A stretch of DNA of 8,498 nt from an uncultured Planctomycetaceae bacterium (lineage in GTDB: Bacteria > Planctomycetota > Planctomycetia > Pirellulales > UBA1268). The stretch's first letter is position 1. Each line of letters opens with the position of its first letter. Below are positions 1 to 7,194 of this stretch, piece by piece. The position numbers and the translations under genes are program-made. Below the pieces are notes generated by a model. The model was given only the letters and a program-made list of their open reading frames with translations, had not been told where the DNA came from and ran no database searches. The stretch lies in NCBI GenBank assembly GCA_903949225.1, contig CAJAYZ010000713.1, positions 1-8,498 on the forward strand, given 5' to 3'.

Positions 1-888
<888 letters not shown>

Positions 889-1136
889 GGGGCACCTCGG
901 GACGGCTGCGGGCCGGCACCCTGACGGGAGCCGACGCGACCGGAAGGGTGGGGCGAGGAGGAAAGGCGGGAATCCGTACAGACCGCAGCAAGGCCGCAGC
1001 GATCGATAGGAATGATGACGTGGGTGGCTGGCGGGGGGGCGATCGGCAGGAGAGAAAAGGAAAGCCGCATGGGATGCAGCCCGAACAATCCCCCCCCAAT
1101 TCAACAGAAAAACGACCACTCCGGAAGCGCCGATGG
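889..1136 (-). promoter_or_regulatory. Intergenic leader between coaE and rho, pyrimidine-rich, possible Rho autoregulatory region
   Basis: There is no convincing gene in this 248-base stretch. Read toward rho, it contains long C/T-rich, G-poor segments around 1075-985, such as CTTTCCTTTTCTCTCC and CGCCCCCCCGCCAGCCACCC, and an eight-base G run near 1091-1098. Many bacteria regulate rho by Rho-dependent attenuation in its own leader, and a C-rich unstructured leader would suit that. This is inference: I see no clear sigma-70 promoter, no clear intrinsic terminator after coaE, and no known riboswitch. Small ORFs crossing the stretch show no recognisable protein. Confidence 0.3.
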
Positions 1137-1781
1137 TCAGGAATGTGACCGCCGGGAGAGCTCAGACCAGAGTCGATCGATCTGGCTTTGAGTATACGCA
1201 GGATCCCTGGATGTATCCACGGTTGCCGTTTTTCCGGCAGGTAAGGCCTGGGGGGATTGCTCGTTCCAGGAGGCCTCGCGGGCGTCGATCTGGGGGCCGG
1301 AGAAGCGCGCGGCGATCCGGGCGCGGCGGACGTCGTCGGGACACTCGAGGACGACGATCCGATCGCAGCGGTCGAGCCAGCCACCGCGGACGAGGAGCGG
1401 CACGTCGAGCACCACGACCGGCTCAACGCCGTGCGAGCGTTCCTCCTCAGCGATTCCGGCAAGGAGCGCCTCCATCCGTTTGTGGACGCGCGGATGGACG
1501 ATCGACTCGAGCGCGGCAAGGGCCCGACGATGGGCCGCGGTGGGGCCGAACACGATTCCCGCGAGTGCCTTCCGGTCGATGTCTGCCGCGTCTGGCGGCA
1601 GGCGCCCCATGATCACGCCCGGGCCGAACCGTTCAACGAGCAGCCGGCGAACGTCTGCGTCGTGGAGGACCTCGTGGGCGATCCGGTCGGCATCGATGAC
1701 GCGGGCGCCGTGCTCTGCCAGAAGCCTAGCCACCGTCGACTTGCCAGCGCCGATCCTGCCGATGATCCCGATGAGAATCAT
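1137..1781 (-). CDS. coaE: Dephospho-CoA kinase
   Basis: CoaE phosphorylates the 3'-hydroxyl of the ribose in dephospho-CoA using ATP, the final step of coenzyme A synthesis in the cytosol. The 214-aa product has the usual family length. It starts with the P-loop GRIGAGKS (residues 8-15), followed by the substrate-site DAD (30-32), then VVVLDVPLLVRGGW (122-135, the family V-D-x-P-L-L motif of the CoA-binding lid region) and IVVLECPDD. The C-terminus has REASW...KTATVDTS...QSQIDRLW, which corresponds to the family's K-(x)n-A-D-x-V-I-x-N...Q-V..LW tail. The usual Asp of that tail motif is not obvious. The ATG at 1781 is preceded by a strong Shine-Dalgarno (GGAGGAAGG, 8 nt spacing). It lies 52 nt after the polA stop and upstream of rho, so it is probably transcribed with polA. 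Confidence 0.95.
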   Translation of the reverse strand: MILIGIIGRIGAGKSTVARLLAEHGARVIDADRIAHEVLHDADVRRLLVERFGPGVIMGRLPPDAADIDRKALAGIVFGPTAAHRRALAALESIVHPRVHKRMEALLAGIAEEERSHGVEPVVVLDVPLLVRGGWLDRCDRIVVLECPDDVRRARIAARFSGPQIDAREASWNEQSPQALPAGKTATVDTSRDPAYTQSQIDRLWSELSRRSHS

Positions 1782-1789
1782 GCTGCCTA

Positions 1790-1798
1790 CCTTCCTCC
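1790..1798 (-). promoter_or_regulatory. Ribosome binding site of coaE
   Basis: The minus strand reads GGAGGAAGG here, 8 nt before the coaE ATG at 1781. It is the strongest Shine-Dalgarno in the window and fixes the start codon. It lies inside the 52-nt polA-coaE spacer, which contains no clear terminator, so the two genes are likely on one transcript. Confidence 0.65.
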
Positions 1799-1833
1799 AT
1801 CCGCCCTGCCCTGCACCGGGCGAGGGAGTCTGT

Positions 1834-4674
1834 TTACTTCTCGCACTCCGCCCAGGTCGCCCCCTCGTGGACCGTGACCTCGAGCGGAACCTCGAGCGAC
1901 ATCGCTCCCTTCATCTCCTCGACGAGGAGGCGGCGGACCGTCTCGACCTCGCCGGCCGGGACCTCGAGGAGGAGTTCGTCGTGAATCTGGAGGACGATCG
2001 CGGCGGCGAGCCCCTCGGAGGCGAGCCGACGCCGGACGCGGAGCATCGCCAGCTTGATGAGATCGGCGGCCGAACCTTGAACGACCGTGTTCACCGCCGT
2101 CCGCTCCGGAAGCGTGAGGCTGAACACACCGGCAGCCGTTCGGCGGCCGGCCCGGTCGCGGACCTTCTCGATCGCCCGCCGGCGGCCGAGCATCGTCGCG
2201 ACATACCCATCGCGGCGACAGCGGTCGAGGCAATCGTCGATGAAGGCCTCGGCACCGGAGAAGGTGCGGAAGTAAGCCGCGATGAATGCGGCGGCATCAG
2301 CCTGCGGGATGCCGAGGGCCTTCGCCAGGCCGAAAGCGCTCTGGCCGTAGAGGATCCCGAAATTGACCGCCTTGGCCGTCCGGCGCATCTCACTGGTCAC
2401 GCTGTCGGCCGCCAGGCCGAACACCGCGGCGGCGGTGCTCGAGTGGATGTCCTCTCCCGACGCGAAGGCCCTTCGCATTGCCGCATCGCCGGAGAGGTGG
2501 GCGAGGATCCGCAGTTCGATCTGCGAATAGTCGGCCGCCACGAACCGGTTTGCCGCAGCGCGGGGGACGAAGGCGGCGCGGATCTGCTGCCCCTCCTCGG
2601 TGCGGACCGGGATGTTCTGGAGATTCGGATCGCTCGAGGAGAGTCGGCCGGTGGCGGCGACGGTCTGGTTGAAGGTCGTGTGAATGCATTCCGTCGACGG
2701 CTCGACCAGCAGCGGCAGCGCATCGACGTACGTGCTCTTGAGCTTGGCAAACTTGCGGTGCTCGAGGAGCATCCGCGGGAGGGGATGGCGCGGGGCGAGT
2801 TCTTCGAGCACCTCGGCATCGGTGCTCGGGCCGGTCTTCGTCCGCTTCACGACCGGCAGGCCGAGCTCATCGAACAGCACCGCGCGAACCTGGATCGGCG
2901 AGGCGATGGCGAAGGAGTGCCCGGCCAGGGCGTGGATCTCCGCCTCGAGTTCCGCAAGACGCTCCGTGTAGCGAGCGGAGAGCCGCTCGAGGAGCGACGC
3001 ATCGATCCGCATCCCGTGGTGTTCCATCGCCGCGAGGACCGAGGCCAGGGGGATCTCCACGTCCTTGAACAGGGTCGCGAGCCCCTGCTCTTCCAGACGC
3101 GTGGCGAGGAGGGGAACGAGGTCGGTCGTGGCCCGACAGGCGGCCACGGCGTCGCCAGCATTGGCGGGGCTCTCGAGGCGGGTCTGGCGGACTTCCTTCT
3201 CGACGGCGTCGAGATCGTCGCTCGAGCCGATCGAGTCGAGATCGGCTTGGGCCCCGAGGGAGTGGTTGCGCTGGCCCGCATCGAGGAGGTAACCGGCCAG
3301 GAGGGTGTCAAACGCCCCTCCGGCGAAGCCGAATCCGGCGACGCCGAGCGCCAGTTCCTGTCGCTTCAGATCGTGGGCAGCCTTCGGTGTGGCAGGGTCG
3401 GCAAGGAGGGCCGCGAGGGCCCCGCGGCCGGGGCCTGTGCCTGAGAGGAGCGCCGCCGGCACCCAGACCGCGCGCGATCCCGAAACGATGCCGATCCCCA
3501 GCGGCGCGGTCAGCCGCGTCGCGCCGGGGGGCAACGCCACGGCGAGCGTGACGGGCCCCATCGGCCGCACGTCATCCACGATCCGGGCGAGGGCCGCATC
3601 GTCGGCCGGCGTCTCAAACGTCGGGGGGGCGCTGGCGGTGGATGGCTCGTCGTCATCGCCGAGGAGGAGCCGCCCCTGACGATCATCGGCGGGCTTGGCG
3701 ACCTTGGCGGCAGCCTTCTTCGCCGGGGACGCTTTCGGCTGCGCCGGCGTGGATGTCTGTCGGGCGGTCTTGACGAGGCTCTGGAAGCCGAGCGCCTCGA
3801 GGAAGGCCGACAGGGCTTCGGCATCGGGGCGATGGAGTTTCGCGGCTTCCCACGGGATCTCGATCGGGACGTTTGAATCGAGGCGGACAAGCTCGCGGGC
3901 GGCGCGGGCGGTGTCGGCGTGGAGGCGGAGGTTTTCCTGCTTCTTGGCCCCCTTCACCTCGGCGGTGCGGGCGAGGATCGAATCGAGATCGCCGAACTGC
4001 TGAAGCAGCTCGGTGGCCGACTTCGGCCCGATGGAAGGCACGCCGGCGACGTTGTCGGCCGTGTCGCCGACGAGTGAGAGCCAATCGACGACCTGTTCGG
4101 GACGCACGCCCCAGTCGGCGAGGAGCTCCTCGGGCCCCAGCGGGGAGTTCGTGCGGAGGTTGAGGAGTTTTACCCGGTCGGAGAGGAGTTGCCGGGCGTC
4201 CTTGTCAGAGGTGGCGAGCGTCACGCTCCCACCGCGCACGGTGACGGCGGCGGTGAGCGTGGCGAGGATGTCGTCGGCCTCGAAGCCGGAGAGCTCCAGG
4301 CAGGGGATCCCCATCGTGGCGCAGAGTTGCCGGACGAGGGGAATCTGTGGCACCAGATCCCCAGGCATCTCGGCCCGCGTCCCCTTGTAGGCCGCATGCT
4401 TCTCGTGGCGGAAGGTGGGGCCGGGGGCGTCCATGGCGCAGAAGAGATAATCGGGTTTCCGCTTCTCGATGATCCCGAGGAGGTCTTTGGTGAAGCCGTA
4501 GACGGCCTGCACCGGCGTGCCGGTCGGGCTCGACATCTCGGGGAGCGCGTGGAAGAGTTGGTAGACGCGCGACAGCGTGTCGATCACCCACACCGTTTTC
4601 CCGGTGAGATCGGGGGAGGCAACCGGCGTCGCATGCCCCGGGATCGAGAGACGGTCGGCCGAGTCGGGGCTCAT
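1834..4674 (-). CDS. polA: DNA polymerase I with intact 5' nuclease and polymerase domains and an inactive-looking 3'-5' exonuclease domain
   Basis: Family A polymerase that removes RNA primers and fills gaps in replication and excision repair. The product is 946 aa (E. coli 928). The 5' nuclease domain (about 26-300) keeps all nine metal-binding carboxylates at a constant +19 offset from E. coli: D32, D82, E132, D134, D135, D157, D159, D204 and D207, with the helix-hairpin-helix GVPSIGPK. A low-complexity Ala/Lys/Pro and acidic linker follows (about 303-360). The exonuclease-like domain (about 370-540) lacks the catalytic carboxylates (A378, A380, Q439, T516 in their places). The polymerase domain has TGRLSSSDPNLQNIP (675-689), motif A DYSQIELR (D715), the O-helix R764/R765, K768, F772, Y776, and motif C IHDE (D899, E900). 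A short insertion precedes ERTAVNTVVQGSAADLIK. The ATG at 4674 has only a weak Shine-Dalgarno, but the nuclease domain begins soon after. It is probably the first gene of polA-coaE(-rho). Confidence 0.97.
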   Translation of the reverse strand: MSPDSADRLSIPGHATPVASPDLTGKTVWVIDTLSRVYQLFHALPEMSSPTGTPVQAVYGFTKDLLGIIEKRKPDYLFCAMDAPGPTFRHEKHAAYKGTRAEMPGDLVPQIPLVRQLCATMGIPCLELSGFEADDILATLTAAVTVRGGSVTLATSDKDARQLLSDRVKLLNLRTNSPLGPEELLADWGVRPEQVVDWLSLVGDTADNVAGVPSIGPKSATELLQQFGDLDSILARTAEVKGAKKQENLRLHADTARAARELVRLDSNVPIEIPWEAAKLHRPDAEALSAFLEALGFQSLVKTARQTSTPAQPKASPAKKAAAKVAKPADDRQGRLLLGDDDEPSTASAPPTFETPADDAALARIVDDVRPMGPVTLAVALPPGATRLTAPLGIGIVSGSRAVWVPAALLSGTGPGRGALAALLADPATPKAAHDLKRQELALGVAGFGFAGGAFDTLLAGYLLDAGQRNHSLGAQADLDSIGSSDDLDAVEKEVRQTRLESPANAGDAVAACRATTDLVPLLATRLEEQGLATLFKDVEIPLASVLAAMEHHGMRIDASLLERLSARYTERLAELEAEIHALAGHSFAIASPIQVRAVLFDELGLPVVKRTKTGPSTDAEVLEELAPRHPLPRMLLEHRKFAKLKSTYVDALPLLVEPSTECIHTTFNQTVAATGRLSSSDPNLQNIPVRTEEGQQIRAAFVPRAAANRFVAADYSQIELRILAHLSGDAAMRRAFASGEDIHSSTAAAVFGLAADSVTSEMRRTAKAVNFGILYGQSAFGLAKALGIPQADAAAFIAAYFRTFSGAEAFIDDCLDRCRRDGYVATMLGRRRAIEKVRDRAGRRTAAGVFSLTLPERTAVNTVVQGSAADLIKLAMLRVRRRLASEGLAAAIVLQIHDELLLEVPAGEVETVRRLLVEEMKGAMSLEVPLEVTVHEGATWAECEK

Positions 4675-4781
4675 GGGAAAGACACGCGTGGCGGTGGGAA
4701 CGAGAGTGGGAGCCGAAGCATACCGCGGCGCCCGACCGTCGCCGCGTGGGGGCGGGACTGAGCCGTGCTATAAAGGAAGAC
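4675..4781. promoter_or_regulatory. Divergent intergenic region between polA and the DUF1549/DUF1553 gene
   Basis: These 107 bases must hold start signals for both divergent units, or at least for polA, which has no gene upstream on its strand. I see only weak candidates. On the minus strand a TATGCT hexamer lies roughly 40 nt before the polA ATG, without a convincing -35 box. No strong operator-like inverted repeat is visible. The regulatory role follows from gene orientation rather than from a recognised motif. Confidence 0.4.
4773..4777 (+). promoter_or_regulatory. Ribosome binding site choosing the ATG at 4782
   Basis: AAGGA lies 4 nt before the ATG at 4782. An in-frame GTG at 4746 would add 12 residues before the signal peptide and has no better ribosome binding site. 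Starting at 4782 places the basic residues and hydrophobic core of the signal peptide directly at the N-terminus, so 4782 is preferred. Confidence 0.5.
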
Positions 4782-7001
4782 ATGGGGAAACTCGTTCGAA
4801 TCCGCGCGGCCTCTGCGGCCGTGGCCTTGATGGTGGTCCTGACGCTTTGCCTGGCAGCGGGCAGAGCCGCCGCCGCCGACTTCGAATCGGGCGCTGGCGA
4901 CGTGCTCCTACGGCGCTGTCTCGAATGCCACGGGGCGAGTGATCCTTCGGGGGGGCTCGATCTCTCCCGGGCCGAGGGCCTCCTGGCCGGCGGCGACTCC
5001 GGGGCGGTCGTCACGCCTGGTGACCCTGCCGCGAGCCCCCTCCTTGCCCGCGTGATCGCCGGTGAGATGCCGCCGACGAAGAATGGCGTCGCGCAAAAGC
5101 TCGCCGATGCCGAGGCCGAGGCCCTGAAGGCATGGATAGCCGCGGGCGCTGCCTGGCCGGAGGGACGGCACCTCGATCCTTTCGAGCGGACGACCGACTC
5201 GCGTGGCGGCCGCGACTGGTGGGCCTTCGAGCCGCTCCGCGCCACGCCGCCGCCGACCGTGGCAGGGGTAAGCCACCAGATCGACACCTTCGTCCGCGAC
5301 CGGCTCGCGCGCGAGGGGATCGCCCCGGCCCCCCCGGCCGACCGGCGCACGCTCCTCCGCCGGCTTTCGTTCGATCTCATCGGCCTTCCCCCTACGGCTG
5401 ACGAGCTCGACGCCTTCGTCGCCGATCCCGCGCCCGACGCCTACGAAAAACAGGTCGATCGACTCCTCGCCTCCCCCCACTTCGGTGAGCGGCAAGCCAG
5501 GCACTGGCTCGATGTCGCCCGCTTTGCCGAGACCAACGGCTACGAGCGCGATGCCGAGAAGCCGCATGCCTGGCGCTACCGCGACTGGGTCGTGAAGGCC
5601 TTCAATGACGACATGCCCTTCGATCGCTTCGTCCTCGAGCAGCTCGCCGGCGACGAGCTTCCCGATCGCAGCGAAGCGACGGCGATCGCCACCGGCTTCC
5701 TCCGCCTCGGCACCTGGGACGACGAGCCGAACGACGCCGAGGATTATCAGTACGACCGGCTCGAAGATCTCGTGAACGTCACGAGCACCGCCTTCCTCGG
5801 GCTGACCGTGAAGTGCGCCCGCTGCCACGATCACAAGTTCGACGCGATCACCCAGGCTGATTACTACCGGCTCGCTGCCGCCTTCTGGCCGGGGCCGGTT
5901 CACAATGGCCGGGCCAAGGCGCTCGGCGGACCGTCGGCCGAGCAGATCGGCTTCGATGTCCTCGGCTGGACCGACCTCGGCCCCGAGGCTCCGCCGATTC
6001 ACGCGCTTAAAAAGGGGGATCGCCACCGGCCGCTCGCCGAGGTGAAGGCGGGGGCGCCGTCGTTTGTTGGGCCGCTTGCCGGTGACTTTCCCCCCCCGCC
6101 TGCCGATTCCCGCACGACGCTCCGCCGCACCCATCTCGCCCGCTGGATCACCGATCCGAAAAACCCGCTCACACCGCGGGTGATCGTCAACCGACTCTGG
6201 CAGCACCACTTCGGCAACGGTCTGTGTCGCAATCCCGACAACGTCGGCTTCAATGGGCCGCGACCGGAATACCGCGATCTTCTTGATTCGCTCGCCGCCG
6301 ATCTCGTCGCCGGGGGCTGGAAGCTCAAAGCCCTTCATCGGCTGATCGTGACCAGCGCCACCTACCGGCAGGCGTCGATCCATCCCGACATGGAGGCCCT
6401 CGCCGATCGCGACCCGGGCAATGCGCTCCTCTGGCGGGCCGAACGGCGCCGGATCGATGCTGAGAGCCTCCGCGACGCGATCCTCGCCGTGTCGGGCGAC
6501 CTTGATCCCCGCCTCGGCGGCCCGAGCTTCAAAGCGCCGATCGATGGAGAGGCTCTCGAAGGGCTGTCGATGAAGGGGGGAGCCTATCAGCCCTCGCCGC
6601 CGGAGGATTGCCGGCGCCGCAGCCTCTACATGTTTACGAAGCGCGGCCTGATCGTGCCGCTGATGACGACCTTCGACCAGTGCGACACGACGGTGCCAAC
6701 CGGGAAACGCGACGTGTCGATCGTCGCCCTCCAGGCGCTCTCGCTGTTGAACAACGGCTGGGTGCGCGGCGAGGCCGATGCGTGCGCGGGGCTGGTTCTC
6801 GCGTCGGCCGCCGAGGCCGGGCCCCGGGTCGACGATGCCTGGCGGCGCGTCCTCGGCCGGTTGCCGTCGGCGGAGGAGAAGGAAGCGTCACTCGAGCATG
6901 TGACAACGCAGATGGCAGGCGAAGCGGCCCGCGAGCAGCTCGCGTGGGCGTCGCTGTGCCAGGTGCTCTTCAACACGAATGAATTTCTCTCGATCGACTG
7001 A
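4782..7001 (+). CDS. Secreted PSCyt1/DUF1549/DUF1553 (planctomycete cytochrome-type) protein
   Basis: Member of the large multidomain family typical of Planctomycetes, with haem-type CXXCH motifs. The biochemical role is not established. The product is 739 aa. It has a Sec signal peptide: basic MGKLVRIR, a hydrophobic core to about residue 26, and an AAA-AD cleavage region near 31-33. The PSCyt1 domain follows, with CLECH (C46, C49, H50) and a GEMPP motif whose Met96 is a plausible axial ligand. DUF1549/PSCyt2 (about 165-375) contains LLRRLSFDLIGLPPT, HWLDVARFAETNGYE, and a second CXXCH, CARCH (C345-H349), followed by DHKFD. DUF1553/PSD1 (about 445-739) contains NPLTPRVIVNRLWQHHFG, GWKLKALHRLIVTSATYRQ, ERRRIDAESLRDAIL, and a C-terminal NTNEFLSID. 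The linker between DUF1549 and DUF1553 is short, with no extra inserted domain, so the protein is compact for its family. The DUF1501 partner follows downstream, originally very close. The product is predicted to act outside the cytoplasmic membrane. Confidence 0.93.
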   Translation: MGKLVRIRAASAAVALMVVLTLCLAAGRAAAADFESGAGDVLLRRCLECHGASDPSGGLDLSRAEGLLAGGDSGAVVTPGDPAASPLLARVIAGEMPPTKNGVAQKLADAEAEALKAWIAAGAAWPEGRHLDPFERTTDSRGGRDWWAFEPLRATPPPTVAGVSHQIDTFVRDRLAREGIAPAPPADRRTLLRRLSFDLIGLPPTADELDAFVADPAPDAYEKQVDRLLASPHFGERQARHWLDVARFAETNGYERDAEKPHAWRYRDWVVKAFNDDMPFDRFVLEQLAGDELPDRSEATAIATGFLRLGTWDDEPNDAEDYQYDRLEDLVNVTSTAFLGLTVKCARCHDHKFDAITQADYYRLAAAFWPGPVHNGRAKALGGPSAEQIGFDVLGWTDLGPEAPPIHALKKGDRHRPLAEVKAGAPSFVGPLAGDFPPPPADSRTTLRRTHLARWITDPKNPLTPRVIVNRLWQHHFGNGLCRNPDNVGFNGPRPEYRDLLDSLAADLVAGGWKLKALHRLIVTSATYRQASIHPDMEALADRDPGNALLWRAERRRIDAESLRDAILAVSGDLDPRLGGPSFKAPIDGEALEGLSMKGGAYQPSPPEDCRRRSLYMFTKRGLIVPLMTTFDQCDTTVPTGKRDVSIVALQALSLLNNGWVRGEADACAGLVLASAAEAGPRVDDAWRRVLGRLPSAEEKEASLEHVTTQMAGEAAREQLAWASLCQVLFNTNEFLSID

Positions 7002-7019
7002 TCGGCTTCCACGAGGGCG

Positions 7020-7041
7020 CCTCCCGATGCCATCCCACCGA
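7020..7041 (+). repeat. 22-bp direct repeat, copy 1 (old start region of the DUF1501 gene)
   Basis: A perfect 22-bp repeat beginning CCTCCCGATGCC, identical to 7173-7194. It contains an ATG (7027) and the codons for Pro-Ser-His-Arg, the same N-terminus as the DUF1501 protein. It abuts the left arm of the inverted-repeat element exactly (7041/7042). A GAGGG stretch (7013-7017) lies 9 nt before its ATG, so this was probably the original start of the DUF1501 gene, about 25 nt after the stop of the upstream gene. Confidence 0.9.
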
Positions 7042-7069
7042 AGAAAAAGGTGCCAGCCACCATTTGCCG

Positions 7070-7084
7070 GTCGCCATCGGCGAC
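7070..7084. repeat. Inner hairpin 1 of the element
   Basis: GTCGCC at 7070-7075 pairs perfectly with GGCGAC at 7079-7084 around a 3-nt ATC loop. It lies just inside the left arm of the 25-bp inverted repeat. Confidence 0.7.
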
Positions 7085-7086
7085 AC

Positions 7087-7109
7087 GGCCCCGGCCGTAG
7101 GCCGGGGTC
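7087..7109. repeat. Inner hairpin 2 of the element
   Basis: CCCCGGCC (7089-7096) and GGCCGGGG (7100-7107) form a perfect 8-bp stem around a GTA loop. The stem extends to 10 pairs with one G-T wobble (7088/7108) and a G-C pair (7087/7109). Together with hairpin 1 and the outer stem it gives a three-way-junction fold. Confidence 0.75.
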
Positions 7110-7167
7110 TCGAGACAAATGGTGGCTGGCACCTTTTTCTCAGCCCTCGCGCGTGAGCTGACACCCC

Positions 7168-7171
7168 GGAG
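7168..7171 (+). promoter_or_regulatory. Ribosome binding site of the present DUF1501 start
   Basis: GGAG lies 8 nt before the ATG at 7180. It sits in the 32-bp stretch between the inverted-repeat element and the second direct repeat, so it belongs to the inserted unit rather than to the original leader. It supports 7180 as the working start after the duplication. Confidence 0.5.
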
Positions 7172-7172
7172 C

Positions 7173-7194
7173 CCTCCCGATGCCATCCCACCGA
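7173..7194 (+). repeat. 22-bp direct repeat, copy 2 (present start region of the DUF1501 gene)
   Basis: Identical over 22 bp to 7020-7041, with the matching segment ending where the two sequences diverge (7042 A versus 7195 C). It contains the ATG at 7180 and the first codons of the DUF1501 gene. Together the copies bracket the inverted-repeat element and 32 extra bases. The length exceeds the usual few-base duplications of simple transposons, so replication slippage or an unusual insertion mechanism is possible. Confidence 0.9.

Larger units (their letters stand above)
7042..7140. mobile_element. Small inverted-repeat element with nested hairpins (MITE- or REP-like)
   Basis: The arms 7042-7066 and 7116-7140 are perfect 25-bp reverse complements (left arm begins AGAAAAAGGTGCCAGCCACC; right arm ends with its complement, GGCACCTTTTTCT). 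The 49-bp interior has two more perfect hairpins. Each arm also carries its own GGTG...CACC dyad (7049-7052 and 7058-7061). No transposase is encoded, so movement would need an enzyme supplied elsewhere. Short GGTGCC...GGCACC palindromes with A/T ends resemble REP elements served by Y1-type (RAYT) transposases; that link is inference. Including the extra 32 bp to the second direct repeat, the inserted unit would be about 131 bp (7042-7172). The structure is directly visible; the mobile nature is inferred from the flanking direct repeats. Confidence 0.6.
7049..7140. terminator. Possible bidirectional intrinsic terminator formed by the inverted repeat
   Basis: The G/C-rich part of the arms (7049-7066 with 7116-7133) makes a strong stem followed on the plus strand by TTTTTCT. 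By symmetry the minus strand has the same arrangement. The loop is long but is folded by two inner hairpins. If it terminates, it would separate expression of the DUF1501 gene from the DUF1549/DUF1553 gene. This is a structural prediction only, because the U-tract can also pair with the A-tract of the left arm. Confidence 0.35.
7027..7161 (+). other. Residual 44-codon ORF from the duplicated start codon into the inserted element
   Basis: From the ATG at 7027 the frame reads MPSHR, the first five residues of the DUF1501 protein, then runs through the inverted-repeat element (KRCQPPF..., then KWWLAPF... from its second arm) to a TGA at 7159-7161. It is most simply the orphaned 5' end of the DUF1501 gene read into inserted DNA. 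I see no protein family in it. It could still be translated, since GAGGG precedes its ATG, ending 18 nt before the new DUF1501 start. Confidence 0.45.

Noticed and set aside
1023..1032. A 10-base match (GGTGGCTGGC) to the arm of the inverted-repeat element, in the rho leader
   Set aside because: The match ends abruptly on both sides, lacks the A/T-rich ends and has no partner arm nearby. A 10-mer match is easily chance in GC-rich DNA.
1480..3444. A 654-codon plus-strand ORF opposite polA and part of coaE
   Set aside because: Its sequence is low-complexity (Arg/Gly/Glu-rich) with no recognisable domain, and it lies antisense to the clearly identified polA and coaE. GC-rich codon use leaves the opposite frame open.
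4769..4774. TATAAA hexamer as a -10 promoter box for the DUF1549/DUF1553 gene
   Set aside because: It is only about 8 nt before the ATG at 4782 and overlaps the Shine-Dalgarno. It would make a leaderless transcript, and there is no -35 box at proper spacing.
4908..6383. A 491-codon minus-strand ORF opposite the DUF1549/DUF1553 gene
   Set aside because: It is the exact antisense of a gene with clear haem motifs and family signatures, shows no domain of its own, and has no convincing start context.
7020..7194. CRISPR-like repeat-spacer unit
   Set aside because: There are only two copies of the direct repeat, the spacing is 131 bp, and the intervening DNA is itself a palindrome. No cas genes are present.
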